This document shows, one piece after another, positions 22,310 to 36,755 of a DNA stretch of 64,000 bases. Position 1 is the first letter of the stretch, and the number at the start of each line of letters is the position of its first letter. The notes under the pieces were generated by a model that did no database searches, was not told where the DNA came from, and saw only the letters and a program-made list of their open reading frames with translations. Made by a program: the position numbers and the translations under genes. The stretch comes from Linanthus parryae (lineage: Eukaryota > Streptophyta > Magnoliopsida > Ericales > Polemoniaceae), in NCBI GenBank assembly GCA_023055425.1, contig JALGPY010000006.1, positions 77,064,435 to 77,128,434 on the forward strand. Reading direction: 5' to 3'.

Positions 22310-24348
22310 GTAAGAACTATTGATGTTTATGTTTTACATGAATTATTGCAAAGTTACGAGACAACCTCCGGGCAAAAGGTGAACTATCACAAGTCATCTG
22401 TTGTTTTCTGCGGAAAAATGCAGGAGCAAGAGAAGGCCACCCTCAGCCAAGCTCTTGGAATACAACAAGCTACAGCCCACGAGAAGTACTTGGGATTCCT
22501 CACAGCGATTGGCAGAAAGAAGATGGTCAGTTTCGTTAACTTGCTAGAAAAAGTCGCAAGCAAATTTAAGAGCTGTAAGCAATCTAGTCTCTCGACTGTT
22601 GGAAATGAAGTTCTTATAAAGGCGGTAGTTCAAGCAATTCCGATTTACACGATGAACTGCTTCTGTATTCCGTAGCAACTTTGTGAAAAGATAGAAGCGA
22701 TGGCAAGCAACTTTGGGTGAGGGAAAAAGAAGGCCAATGTGGAGGCCATTGGATCTCGTGGAAAAATTTGAAAAAAATGGTTAATAGAGGAGGATTAGCG
22801 TTCATAGATTTCACAACTTTAACAAAGCCATGTTTGGAAGACAGCTACGGCGAATTATCCAGACCAATACTCTTCTTAGTAGAGTATATAGAACAAAATA
22901 CTTTGCTAATTCCACAACACTCAATACAAAATCAAAACCAACAGATTATTTTGCTTGGAAGAGCATTCTCAGCAGCAAATGAATCATCAAAAGAGGACTG
23001 CGTTGGCAGGTTGGTGACGACAAGCTGATCAATGCAGCCATGTACCCGTGGCTTTACAGACCTTATTTGTATAAGCCAATGTGTCCATTACAAAGACAGC
23101 AAGCAACAAGATTTGAAGAATTCATCACAGAGGACAAGAACTGGGATCTACCGAAGCTACAACAAAATCTTGCGACCATTGATGTCACTAAAATCTGCAA
23201 GATTCCCATCTCGAAGACGCAGAGACCCGATAGACTTATATGGCAGCATTCCAAGGATGGCCAATATAATTCAAGATCAGGTTATGAAGAGGCTTGCAAA
23301 CTGGACATGTAAGTTTAAAATCCAAGTGGGGAAGCTAGCACCACAGTGGACAAATGGTATATTCAATTTTGGGGGATCAAACTCCCAAGAAATATCTCTA
23401 CACAGGGTGGCGAGCCAGTCTATCTTAACTACCTACTGGTGAAAAGTTATCCAAACTTGGAATTCCTTTAACATGTATTTGTCCGCTGTGTAATGTGGAT
23501 TTTGAAACTCCTAAAAATCTCTTTATGACCAACAAATATACAAAGGATTTGTGGATACAACTTTTTGGAAGAGACATTCTGCAGTCAAGAACCCCCAAGT
23601 TCGGAGATTGGCTCCCAAGTCGGTACAATGAGATGAAAGAGGAAGAGATCCAACTATTTTGCTTGAAAATCTAGGCTATATGGAAGGAGCGAAACCAAAG
23701 AATTTTCCAAAAGGTGAGTAAAAAAAGATCAGATCTAGTCAAAGCAATCAAGTGGCACTTAACTGAGATCCGAGGAACGCACAGAAGGGAAGCCGGTGCA
23801 CCTCAAGCAAAGCCAAAAGTGAGATGGAAGCCTCCATAACAGAATTGGGTCAAGTTAAATGTCGATGGAGCGTGGGAGGAGGATAAAGATCAGGGTGGAG
23901 GACGAGCTGTGATACGGGATTTAGACAGCCGTTTTCTCGTCGGAATGAGCACCAATTTCAAGGGGTGAAATCAGTTGGTAAAGTCGAAGGCGCCGCAGTA
24001 GCTTATAGCCTTCGTCTCGCCAAGAGTCAAGGCTTCAGAAAAATTGAGTTAGAAATGGATGTGCAGGTTGTAGTAAGGAAGATTCTGAATTGGAAAGAGG
24101 AAAGATTTTAAGACCTCTCTGAAACTGGCTTATACATTGATGAGGTTGTAAAATCGATACAACAGTTGGAGGAAGTTAAAATTCGATACATAGGGCGTAC
24201 TAGCAACTCAGTGGCGCACCAATTCCCAATACAAGGACTAACACTGCCAAATATGGCTGTCTGGCCAAACTCAGAACCCAATTGGGCAGTGCAATTTCTT
24301 TTAAAGGATGTAATAGGTCTTTCAAACCAAGATTTACCTCATGAGTAA
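22310..24348 (+). pseudogene. Decayed LINE, reverse transcriptase C-terminus to RNase H
   Basis: Starting near 22310 the plus strand encodes a LINE ORF2 segment: YETTSGQKVNYHKSSVVF, then AHEKYLGF, then GNEVLIKAVVQAIPIYTMNC, the usual reverse transcriptase-to-maturation stretch. It continues with frameshifts and stops through a degenerate zf-RVT region near 23460-23580 to an RNase H remnant (KLNVDGAWEEDKDQGGG near 23850, IELEMDVQVVVRKI near 24050, VKIRYIGRTSNSVAHQF near 24180). It ends at about 24348, tail-to-tail with the minus-strand LINE. Confidence 0.75.
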
Positions 24349-27300
24349 TAAGAAGTTGTCTTTTCCTAAAAAAACGGTTACAAGTTGTTTGGATACATTG
24401 AACCCTATTGTGGATTCGTTGTATCTCTTGACGTTTACCATAACGAATTACAACTGAGCAGAGGCGATTACAATCCGACTGAATATCCTCAATCAAAGAA
24501 CGAATACTAAAATTGGATCCTCCCCCCCCCCCCCCCCCGAATGTTGCTGACAGTGTTGAGTGAGTAAGTGATAATTTCCACATCTTCATATCCATAGGAG
24601 AGCATCCATTTAACGGCTTTGGAGATTCCAAAAGTTTCTGCTTGTAAAGCTGACTCTTTTTTGAAGAAGACAAATTTGTCTTCCACTGTCTGATTCAGTT
24701 GCATCCATGCCGCTGTAGCATAGAATTCATCTTTCCAAGTCGCGTCTACCATAAAGACAGTTGTGGGAACATGGTAGTTTCCTATTCTCCATTCAGTAAC
24801 AGGTGGGTTCCCAGCAGTGTTATTGAGAGAGTAGTGAGATATATTCAGATAGTTTCCAAGTTGTGAATCAGAAGTCAACTGACCAAGTAATACAAGTGAA
24901 GTTTTGGGAGTAATGGAACGGTTATTGTTCATTACCACTTCATTTTGAAGTAACCAAATCTGTCGCATCGTGAGGAGGAAGACTATCATGTCCTCAATAC
25001 AAGTAATGGTTGTGAAGAGCTTAAATAAGTAATCCGAGAAAGAAGGCGACAGGTTAGAAGGGATCCTAAGACCTAATTTGGAACCAAACCAGATAGCCCG
25101 TGATGAGGGGCAGAAAAAGAAACAGTGAAACAGTGATTCATCGTGGGTATCACATACGCGGGCAAATGGTGGAAACAACTGGGAAGTGACAGTGTTTGAG
25201 TGCCTGAAGATCTGGTACAGCATTGGAGAGCATTTTCCATAAGATAAGAGTAGTTTTGGGCTATAACTTCATCAAACGAATATCTTTCCATAGTGCTAGT
25301 GAGGTATTGTTCATATATGTTAGGGAGGGATCAAAATGATTTTAAGAACAATATAACTAGATTTGACCGAGTACTTCCCATTAGGAGTGGAGGTCCATAG
25401 CAATTTATCATGATGCGGTGAACTTGGATTATAGATAGGGAAAAAAATCGGTTAGGAGTGGCCCAAAAAATTTATTCAATAAATTGGTCTTCCACGTGTG
25501 TATCTGATTGATAAAGCTTCCTACCGTGAGGTTTGGGAAATAAACTTTAACATCGGGCGAAAGAGTACAGGTAGACTTTGAAATCCATTAGTCAGTGAAG
25601 GGGTTCATAGATGCACCATTGCCAATATTCCATCTCAATTTTTTTTGTAATAATGTATTTCCCCACATGATGCTTTTCCATCCCAAAGAGGCGTTAGATG
25701 GAGCATTCGAATGTAAGAATGATTTTCCACGACCATATTTACCCATTAGAATACGCGCCAGAAGAGCAGAGGGGTTTTGAAGAATTCTATAAGCATATTT
25801 AGCTAGAAGAGCTTGATTTTGTACGTGAAGGTCACGGAAGCCCAATCCCCTTTCCGAGATAGGTTTGCATAGAAGAGACCACTTGCACCACGTTATACCT
25901 TTGCTGTTTCCATTGGACGATAAGAACTTCGTAATTAGCTCATTTAATTTATAGAAAAATGATATAGGGGATATGAATACCGAGAGCATATATGTTGGAA
26001 GCGCCAAGAGCGCTTGATTTAATAAGAACACATTTCCCGGCAAATGAAAGGGAGTTGAGCTTCCATGCTTTGAGCTGATTTCTGAAACTAATTAGGATAC
26101 CCTCAAAGATTTCACTTTATTTTAGAGTGAAATCCTTGATGCTTCCTAAATATTTACCTAGAGCTGTAACCAGCTTGATTCCCAGGATTTGACTGAGATT
26201 AGCTGCATCTTGTGAGGTCATACTAGGACTGACGAATAGTTCCGACTTATGAAGATTAATTTTTTTGTCCTAATTGGTTGCAGAACACTTGTAACCCCCA
26301 TCTGAGAAGCCAAGCTCTAGAGAGATCGAATTTTTGAAATATAAAAGTGTCATCCGCAAAAAGAAGATGGTTGACTGGAGGGGCTGACTGACCATATTTG
26401 ATCCCCTTCAATACTTTATCAGTAGCAAGGAATTGAAGAAGACTTGTGAAAGCTTCCTGAACCAGAATGAAGAGAAAAGGAGATAGCATATCACCTTGTC
26501 AGATTCCTGTTGTTGGGCAGAAAAAAACTGATGGTTGTCCATTAATAAGAATAGCAGATGAAACAGAAGTGATGTAGGACATAATATTCTGAATAAAGAT
26601 ACTCCCGAATTTCATTTGAACAAGGCAGTCTTGAATGAAAGACCATGAAATCCGATCAAAAGCTTTGTTCATATCCAAATTAAGACCGTAGAAATAGTTC
26701 TTTATGCTCTTACGGTTTTTGAAGAAGTGCAGAAGTTCATGAGCCAGTAATATATTATCCGTAATTAGACGACCTTTGATTAACGTATTTTGATTTTCCG
26801 AGATGAGGGTGGGGAGAACAACTTTTTAGCCTGTTAGATAATACTTTGGAGATGATTTTGTAAATTGAATTGCATAGACTAATGGGTCGAAAATCTGAAG
26901 CTCAAACCGGATGAGGAATTTTTTGAATGAGAGCAATAAGGGTTTTGTTGCTTTCCTTTAGAAGATAACCTGAATCAAGGGTGTGCCGAACCGCTTTAAT
27001 AACATGAGATGCCACTATGTCCATTGAGATTGATAAAACTCCATAATAATGCCGTCCGGACACAGAGATTTGTGTTTTGCAAAATCTCAAACTGCAAGTT
27101 TAATTTCATCATCACTGAAGGGTTCCTCCATTTTTCTGGCTTGTTGTTTCGAGAGCTGCTTCGAAATTAACTGTGGGATAATTGAAGCATCAAGCGGTGT
27201 TGTTTGACATTGTTGTCGACTCGGTTGCAGAAGATCGCGAAAATGAGACATAATATGAGATCCAATTCGATCTTGATAAGGAACAAAATCTCCCGAAGGA

Positions 27301-27566
27301 GTTTGGATGCCACTAATAGTTTTTGGATTTTGCCGAATTTTAGCAGTCATATGAAAGAACCGAGTGTTTTTGTCTCCTTTTTGAAGCCAATTTTGTTTTG
27401 ACTGTTGTTTATAATAATCTTCTTGATCTTGAAGTGCTAAATCCAAACATTTCCTGATTTGGTCATCTTGTTGGCAAGATCAGAGAAGTCATCTGAAAAT
27501 GTGTCTGAACAATTGGCAATCTTCATTAGAATTCGAGACATTGCTACTTGGAGGAGTTTAATCTTG

Positions 27567-28413
<847 letters not shown>

Positions 28414-29339
28414 CCAGGTCTTTGGTTAGTAAACTTGTGCCAATGTATAAGATGTTTCATCACAAGCTCCTGTTTACGAAATAGTTGAATTATTGGAGAG
28501 CTAATAAATTCAGATTCATAACCTTTGACATAATTTGGTAAGCCGCAGGATGACTGAGCCAATGAGATTCCATTCGCTTCGGCCTCTGCTTGATAGGTTG
28601 CGCTCCATATATGTCCAAAATAAATGGACAGTGATCCTATCTTTGGATTGAAATCGTCGTTACAATAGCATTGGGAAAAATAGAAACCAATCTTGAGATA
28701 CATACACTTTATCAAGGCGAGCATAGGTTCGATAAATTCCTTGTCAATTATTTATCCATGTGAAGAAGACGCCACGATTTTCTAACTCAAATAGAGAGTT
28801 TTGGGTAAGGAAATTCTCAAAAAGATCCATTCCTTGACATTTTCGTTTGTTGTTGCTTAATTTTTTGGATGAGTGTGAAACTTGATTGAAATCTCCGAGA
28901 ATAATCATAGGAAGAGAGCAATTTGTAATGTGAACTTGAAGTTGTTGAAGAACATCACGACGAGAAGAAACACTTGGATGACAACAGAAGAGAAATAAGA
29001 CCCACTTGCTTCCATTTGGTTCAACAATTTCCTAATACAAAAACCATTTACATGCATACATAGGATACACATTGCCATTTCCATTCCAAGCTGACCAAAG
29101 ATCACATTTGGTACCAACGGAGTCCGATCCAAAAAACAAAGAGAAACCAAGAGAGTGACCAAGAGAATAGAGGTTGATTACATCTTTTATTGTTTCCAAC
29201 AAAAGCAAGAGATCATTCTTATTGGCGGAACAAATATCTGAAAGCTTGAATCGTCAAGGGGTGTCCAAGTCCTCGGTAATTCCAACATAATATTTTCATT
29301 GCAATGTCGGAGATTGTTTAAAAATCTCCACCTTGCTTA

Positions 29340-30765
29340 ATTATCTTTCCACTTCTTCTTGATAATAGTAACAAATAATATGAAATTCATAGTTGGATTC
29401 AAAAGAGACCCATAAAGCTTGCTCCTCCTTAAAACTTTCTATAAGGTCATAGGTTGCACAAGGCTTGAAATAGTAAAACTATTTCAAGACCTTGAATCAG
29501 CTTTCAAATCCTTGAATCTGTTCTCACAGATAGCTATTTTCAAGGCCTTGAAACTGGATACAAAGCCTTGAAACTGAATAACCTGTATGCTTATTATCAG
29601 GGGGAGTTTTCTGTGAATTCTTCTAATCTGATTTATCCTCTCTCACCCCTATGCTTGATTTATTATTATTTGATGATGAAAGACAAATTAATTCGACATG
29701 TTTGAACATAAGAAGACATATGTTTTATTATGTTTTTGCAGGGAATTTTTACTTCCTAGTTTGCAGGGATAGTTTCCTAATCTGACTTGTGCAGGAAAGG
29801 ATGCAGTTGGAGAAGATGATTATGTTATCAATCAAAACTACATGAAAGCTTCTCAATTTTTTAAAATGCAAGATCACATTAATATCTCTGAATATTGTGA
29901 TCATCTAACAGTTGGAGCATATGTCAAAGAGTCAAAGTTTGTTGCCTGCAAAATAGGAGATTTGTTGCTGGAAATCTGGGAAGATTTGCAGAGCTTTTTG
30001 AAGTATAAATAGAGCTTATTTTTTAAGCAAAAAAAAATAAAAAAATAACACACACACACACACTCAACGGGCAAAAATAGAGACACAATTCTAGATTCTC
30101 AAACATCAAATAAGTTCATCACTCTCACAATCCAACACACAGAAGTTCACTGCATTCTTCATTGCAGTTTTCTATTATAGTGTTCTTCTGTATTGTACTT
30201 TATTGATAGATCATTTCTGTAATACTTCTATACATCATTCTCAAGGATTTTTCAAAGTGAACAATACATAATTCTTAGTTAATCAGTTAGCTAGAGCAGG
30301 TACTAGATAGGTTAGAGAGAACACAAGCTGTAACAGAGTAAGACAATTCTCTGTGCTTGAGATCTAGGGCTTAGATTTTGATTAATAAGAATTGAGTTGA
30401 AAATCCTGCAGGGAGAAGATCCCTGAGGTAGAGACGTAGGTCCAAGTGGACTGAACTCTAAAAATCCTTCGTCTCTTACATTTACAGTTCAGTCATATTC
30501 ATAGTTTCTACAGCATTCAAACTTGTCTGTTTTTCAAGGGTTAGAAACTCTTTTCAAGGTCTTGAAAAAGACTTGTTTGTTTCACTGCAACTGTATTTCA
30601 TTCCAAAGGCTTGAATTTGTGTTCAAGGCCTTGAACTCTTTTGCACTAAAACTAAAACTCTTTTTCTCCTCTACTTTTTTAAAAAAAAGTTGGCATACTC
30701 TATTCACCCCCCCCCCCCTTCTAGAGTATTTGTGCTGCATATTCATCTGCATACTCCCCCATTCA
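29340..30765 (+). mobile_element. Copia 5' LTR (3' boundary firm, 5' boundary uncertain)
   Basis: The segment ends CCCATTCA one base before a tRNA-iMet-type primer-binding site. It holds a TATAAATAG box at about 30004, and TTCAAGGCCTTGAA-type palindromic words recur at 29460-29580 and 30535-30635. The LTR start is placed only roughly, after the end of the LINE; no second LTR is in the window. Confidence 0.55.
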
Positions 30766-30766
30766 A

Positions 30767-30780
30767 TTGGTATAAGAGCC
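30767..30780 (+). other. Copia primer-binding site
   Basis: TTGGTATAAGAGCC matches the initiator-Met tRNA 3'-end complement (TGGTATCAGAGC type) with one mismatch. Its place between the LTR end and the gag start fits a Copia element. Confidence 0.7.
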
Positions 30781-30815
30781 TGTATCACTGTACAAGATTT
30801 AACCATCTGGTGATC

Positions 30816-31490
30816 ATGAGTACTGCAGGTGATGGTTGTTTCTCATAGGAAAGAGCTTCCAACAGACCTCCTTTATTTTGTGGAGACAACTTTGCTCACT
30901 GGAAAGCCCTGATGAAGATTTACATCATTGATCAGGACATAGAACTTTGGACCATTATTCAGAATGGACCTCACACCTTCTTTACAGAGAAAGATGGGAT
31001 CAGAACTCCCAAATCTGAAGACTCACTCTCCTCTTCTGAGTTAGAACAATATTCTAAGAATTACAAAGCTATTAATATCTTGTAACGTGCTTTGAGTACA
31101 GATGAATTCAACAGGATTTCAGGCTGCAAGACTACCAAAGAAATCTGGGACAAGCTTGTAGCGACACTTTAAGGAACCAGCCAAGTCAAGCAAACCAAGA
31201 TCAACATCTATCTCAGGCAATATGGGTTGTTCAAAATGAATACAGATGAATCAAAAAGAGAAATGTTCAAGAGGTTCACAGACATTGTTAACAACCTTGA
31301 CTCTTTGGGAAAACCTATTTCCAATGAAGAAAAGGTGAGGAAGATACTGAGAAGTCTTCCAAAGGCCAAATGGGAACCAAAGACAACAGCCATTGAAGAA
31401 GCTCAAGATCTCTCATCACTAAAACTTGATGACCTACAAGGGAAGCTGATGACACATGAAATATCCATGAATGAAGTTGATGGGAGCTAA
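30816..31490 (+). pseudogene. Copia gag, inactivated by stops
   Basis: From ATG at 30816 one frame reads through the gag (UBN2-type) region: RPPLFCGDNFAHWKALMK, then SELEQYSKNYKAINIL, TTKEIWDKLVATL, KINIYLRQYGLFKMNTDES and KREMFKRFTDIVNNLDSLG. Three in-frame stops lie near 30849, 31083 and 31171, and a fourth ends the reading at 31490. The zinc knuckle and all of pol are missing, because gypsy sequence begins at about 31495. Confidence 0.75.
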
Positions 31491-31494
31491 CAGA

Positions 31495-33148
31495 AGGTGT
31501 CAAGAACTTAGCACGAACTAGGTTGCCATGGAATTGGCATTGATGGCATCTGCTGACTTTCGCGCGACAATCAGCTTCCATGGTTGGCAAGAAGTAGTCG
31601 ACAGTTTAAAGTTGTCTGCATAACTTCGCGCCCCCTTGGTGCTCTACTTGATGAGACATCTCCGTGACCTCCTGGACTTCTTGACCATTCAGGCACCTGA
31701 GTAAATTATTTATGTCCTTTTTCGCCAAAGTAAATTTTTTTGTAGGACGTATCGAGCTGCCAATCTCTTAAGTTTATCAGCCTCGCTTCTGTCACATGGT
31801 AGTGTTCCCACTTGTAGGTAATCGATTGTAGGTTTCCGTCAATCCTCATATTCGATTGCAGCAACCTTTGAGGAGTCTTTTATCAGCGCGCACTTTTCGC
31901 ATTTGCTTTGTATGATAGCAGCGAAGTATTCTTTGCGGCCAGTGTATCCCATATATTTGTGCGTTTCTGTACATGGAAATCTCATTTTCTCCGCAGGAAT
32001 GCTGGTGGGTTTTCTGCAAGACTGCTCAGCCTTCTTCCTCCATCACGCATCGCATAAGGATTCCCCCGAGGCCTTTGTAGTACAGCAGACTATCATGTAT
32101 GCAAAACCCTTTGGTGGAAACCCACCTTTCCTTGCTCGTCCCTTCGGCTATCGCGCGCATGATGGTTTTTCTCCAATCTGCTTACTCTTCAGACTCCTCT
32201 TCGCACAGGTCTTTGACTAAGGATGGATTTGCCTTAACCTCAATCGAGATTTTTGCTGGGCATTTATCAGAGATGATCTTCGACCCCAAGGTAGCTAGTG
32301 CATCTGCGTGTCGATTATCGGATCTGGGAGTGTGCTCATATCTGACAGAATCGAACTTCTGAACCAGCTTCTGCACTATCGATCTGTAATTTAGCAAATT
32401 AATCTCCTTCAATGCGTACTCCCCTTAATCTTGTTTTACTATTAGCTTGGAATCTCCCATTACAACAAGATTATGGACCTGCAAGGCCTTGGCTGCAAGC
32501 AATTCTGCGATCAGAGCTTCGTATTCAGCCTCATTGTTGGTCACCGCAAAGTCTAGATTTGTCGACGTATGAATGGCCTCCTGATCAGGCTTGATAAGCA
32601 CCACTCCATTCCACCTCCTGACCTCGTTGATGATCCATCAAAATACAGCTTCCAATAATGGTGGCTGATCGCGTGTATCTCGGGCTCCTCCTCTGCTAAA
32701 GGCTCACAATTTTCATCCGGGAACTGAGCCAACAAGTCTGCAAGTGCTTGGGATTTGATTGCTTTTGGTCGCACACAGACAATGTCATACTATGGTCATG
32801 TAACATTTTGACAGTGGCCCGCAAGGAGGCGAGTGTCCCAATAAATAACGTATAGGATCATTCTTTGTGATGATAACAACTTTGTGGGAAGCGAAGTAGT
32901 GCTTTAACTTTTCAATAGCGAAGAATAAAGCGAGGTAGTGGCGTTCAATGTGTGTGTACCTGGATTCCGCGGTCCGGATCATACGCGATATGTAGTATAC
33001 TGGCCTTTCTTATCCCTCGAACTCCTGACCTAGCAACGTTCCAATGGATCTCTTTGTTGAGGTTAAGTATAGCAGCAGAGGCGATCCAGTTGAGGTGCAA
33101 TCATAACTCTTTGAGATGCTAATAACTTCTTCATTTTTTCGAATGCTG
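31495..33148 (-). pseudogene. Tat-like gypsy pol, distal part (RNase H to integrase start)
   Basis: Minus-strand translation, with shifts and stops, gives the end of the reverse transcriptase (AFEKMKKLLASQRVMIAPQL at about 33130-33080), the RNase H of RT (RYTHIERHYLALFFAIEKLK, about 32960), a second RNase H-like module (ALADLLAQFPDE and KLYFDGSSTRSGG at about 32740-32620; VRYEHTPRSDNRHADALATL at about 32350), and the start of integrase (PTMEADCRAKVSRCHQCQFH at about 31590-31530). The second RNase H module suggests a Tat-clade element. The rest of integrase and the 3' LTR are missing at the junction with the Copia gag near 31495. Confidence 0.75.
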
Positions 33149-35010
33149 AACCTGCGGTTTTAAAATAGCAAAAGCCGACGCAGTTTTTACAGAAAATGAT
33201 CAGCAAACAGCTGAGTAAGCTAACACCCATAGCACGTAAACAGATTATGAGGCATATTACAGGAGTAACATATTCGTTGATAAACAAATATCAAATATTC
33301 GCGGGAAAAGTGTTCACATTGATTTGATGTGTCAAACTCCGTAACGATCTCAAATTTCGTATTCCAACCCAAAGATGCGGTCCATCTCGGGAAATCACTG
33401 TTAATAACAATTCACAAAATTACTTTAATCTCAAGATATCTCATCGATACGAATCGAGTCCAGAAATTCATTTTAGTAACTAGTTGATACGGGGCGTGAC
33501 CATATCCAATCCACAACCTCTTTCTAATAATGTGAAAAAGCACCCACATAACCATAACTCAATCACAGTAGGTTCGCATCACAGCGCCTCATAACCATAA
33601 CTAATCAAAAAGAAGGTCAGAGCCTCATAATCTCATAATCTCATAACCAGTAACCAATTACAATATGTCAAAAATGTATCGTATCAGGGATATGGCACAA
33701 GCCCACGCACAACGGTTTCCACTTTACATAATTACGAATTTTCTTTCAAGATGTAGAATCGTGTAAGGAGCTCCGAAAAAAAGCCGGTATGGCACAAAAT
33801 AATAATCGATGTGTGATTGAGATATATTCAGATTTGACCAAAAAGTGAGCGGTGTGCTACTCTTGGATAACCGAGACAACGATTTCAAATTTCGTACTTC
33901 CAATGATGTGGTCTGTCTTGGGAAATCACAGTTTCAAGTTATTTCACAATAGAATTTAAATGTTCGCCTTTTGGATTCGTTATTTAGATTGGATACCAAT
34001 TTCAGACGATACTTCAAGGATAGTATTTCAAAAACAAGTAAGTAACTCAAATAAAGCCTTTACGGTAGCATTTCACAAATAACACACGCGATACGCGAAA
34101 TGAAAGAAAGGCACACGAGGCTAGGCATATTAACTTACACTAACATGATCAAGAATGAGACAGTATAAATTATCCAACTCTTTATTTGACATTCTCAACC
34201 AATTAACGTTTATGATTCCAATAGAATATTTTTAAATCAATAATTATGCCCCGCTTCAGGGGGTATACTCCCATAATACTGCCCCATTAAGGGGGATAAT
34301 TCTATAATTTTGCCCCACTTATGGGGGGTATACTCTCATAAAGCTGCCCCATTAAGGGGGCTATATCCATAGTTCTGCCCCACTTTGGGGGGTATACTCC
34401 CATAAAACTGCCCCACTTAGGGGGGAATATACTCAAGTAAATAATTTCTTTCGCTTCCCCTTGATAATCCAAGTTTGATAGTTAGTGGTAGCTGGAACGA
34501 ACCAAGTAATCGCAATACACTTTTGAAGGAATCGTTTGGACACGTAGTCAAAATCTAAGGTCAATTACGCATATCACAAATCACATTTTGAGACGCAAAA
34601 TCATATAAACTTTTGGACACGAAAGGAGGACGGCATATTTGATAATTTTTGGCCCGTGAACTAGATAATCAAGGCCTAATGTGGTAGTCGGGATTTGATT
34701 GGTTCTTCATTTCGGAAATAGGATTTAGTTGTTCTTCTAGCGGAGTCACTCGGACTCTTATTTTAGATTATTGTTATTCATGTGATAATTCAATGTAGAA
34801 TATTCCGAAGCGAGTAAATAATTCACATAAAGCACGTATTGTAGTATTTCAAAAATAACACACGCGATAACACGAGAGAAATGAAATGCACGCAACGCTA
34901 GGCATATTAACTTACCGAAATCCAAGCACGTCCTATATGTTGTCTCGTCTACGAAACCGTCACCTACAAATCGGAGCTTCTAACTTAATACAACCTCAAC
35001 AAATATACAA

Positions 35011-35043
<33 letters not shown>

Positions 35044-36453
35044 CTAGCTCCTTGTTATTTTTCTCAAGAAATTATTAATTTTAACTTATTTATAACCCCA
35101 AAAATATTTTTTCTTCGATAATATTCACCCCCAAAAATATAGTTATTAATTTATAAATAATTAACTAAGAAAAACTAATTTTATAAATGAATTTGAAATT
35201 AAAAACTGCATTTATTTCCCAAAAGTTTCTGAAATATCAACTACATCCCCCTAAGTTTCTGAAAAGACACAATACTCCCCCCCCAAAATAGTTTCTAAAA
35301 ATGACACTTTAACACCCAAATAAAGAACATTCAAACTAACAAATCTAAACATGAATTTGAAGCCTTAAAACGTGATTTTGATTATAGAAAACAATTTAGG
35401 GGAAGATTTTAGTCATACCCTGTCCAAAAATTGCGAGAGACGGTGAAGAAATGGGACGGGTCGAGGTCGTCGTCGGTGTCGCCAGAGATGGAGCTTCGTC
35501 GGGGCTTCTCCTGCTGTTCTTGGCCTCGGATTGGACCTCCACAGACCTGTTCGGACCTCCAGGAGGCTAGGGGGATAGGTATAAGAGTTTGGGTGCCTCT
35601 GGTTTGCTTGGGCTTGAAGCTCGCCGAAAAAAATGGAGTTCTCGCCGGCGTTTTTGGCTGGTGCTACGGTTGCTGCTGCTGTTTTGTCCTCCGGTGGCTT
35701 CGTCGAGCAAGGTAGTGAGGGGGAGAGTAGAATATAGCAGGGAAAGAGAGAGATGGACGGTAGTGGTGGTGGCGGCCATATTTTCCGGCGGGTTCTCCGG
35801 TGGTGGCAGCGGCTATTGCCGCTGCTGTTGCTGCTGCGTTCTTGCCGGCAAAACAGAGGGAAGGGAGAGATTTAGGGGAGAGGGATGAGCAGAGGGTGGA
35901 GAGGAAGAAGGTGGTGATGGCGTTGGTGGCGTCGGGATCTTCTCGCCGGTAGCAGCGGCGGAGGTGGCTGGTCGTGGCTTCCAGCTGCTGCTGATGCTGC
36001 CTTCTCCTGGTGGTGCTCGACATAGTGGAGGGAAGGCAGAGAGGGAGGAGAGGTGATGGTGTTGGGAGTGGTGGTGGTTGTCTCAGGGGTGGGTGTGGTG
36101 CCGAAGGAGGTGAAGAAGAGTGAAAATAAATAGCAGGAGAGAGTGAGAGAGACGGGAAGAGAGAAGAGGGTGTTGGGGTTTGGGAAGCAATGTTGGGGGT
36201 GGAGAAATTCATCAGGTGTTGAAAACTGTGGATAAACAATTGTTTTTTTATTTTTATTTTATTAACTTATTTATATTTAGCTATTAGTCTTTATAGTTCT
36301 TGCTAACTACACAAACACCCCCTATTATTAACTAGCTATTAACATCTAGAATTACAAATACCTCCCCACACGACATGAAATTTCAGAAATAACTGTTATA
36401 ATTTTTCGAAAGAGACGCCAATTTATATTTAGAAAAAAATACGGGGTGTTACA
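33149..36453 (-). repeat. 3' LTR of the same element, truncated
   Basis: Collinear with 37043-40350 along its full length. It differs by substitutions and by microsatellites: a (TA)n run of about 32 bp at 35010-35041 is only a few units in the other LTR, while the GA run of the other LTR is short here. The missing 287-bp end lies at 33149, where gypsy RT sequence resumes. Confidence 0.85.
34239..34430. repeat. LTR minisatellite, CTGCCCCACTTAGGGG type
   Basis: About five degenerate units of roughly 38 bp, each pairing TGCCCCAYTWAGGGG with TATACTCCCATAA. The array recurs in the other LTR at about 38135-38330 with a longer G run in one unit. Each unit has an internal CCCC...GGGG inverted repeat and could form small hairpins. 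Confidence 0.7.
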
Positions 36454-36520
36454 TCCTTCCCCCTTTAAAGAAAGCTTCGTCCTCGAAGTTAGAGTCGATA
36501 AGTCTCGGAAAGGTTCTAAG
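36453..36520 (-). pseudogene. Residual pol C-terminus and polypurine tract
   Basis: On the minus strand the interior ends with codons for RLIDSNFEDEAFFKGGRM and TAA, where the stop overlaps the first bases of the 3' LTR (ATGTAACACC). A short FEDE...F-x-x-G-G-R-M tail next to an AAAGGGGGAAGGA purine tract is typical of plant chromovirus pol ends. An upstream in-frame stop shows that only about 20 codons survive. Confidence 0.65.
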
Positions 36521-36740
36521 GTCCATGAGTATCACTAATCGTATCAACAAACATACCAACCACGGATAATCACATAACAGCAAATAGCAACTTCATCAAA
36601 CCTGGCATATAAAGACTTAAGCTATCCCGCAATCCCCGGTGTTTCAATTTTATTACCGATTTTTAGTTGTCCTATATCCATTTGAACTTTGAAAAATCTT
36701 TTTAGTTGAAACCAAAGGGTCGTACTAACCTAGAATTGTC

Positions 36741-36754
36741 GGCTCTGATACCAA
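36741..36754 (-). other. Primer-binding site of the chromovirus-derived element
   Basis: The minus strand reads TTGGTATCAGAGCC, a perfect initiator-Met tRNA complement, one base after the LTR end. It fixes the orientation and the true 5' LTR end. Confidence 0.85.
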
Positions 36755-36755
36755 C

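Noticed and set aside
34239..34430. Regularly spaced repeats resembling a CRISPR array
   Set aside because: Units are contiguous and degenerate without unique spacers, lie in an LTR of a plant genome, and recur in the partner LTR.
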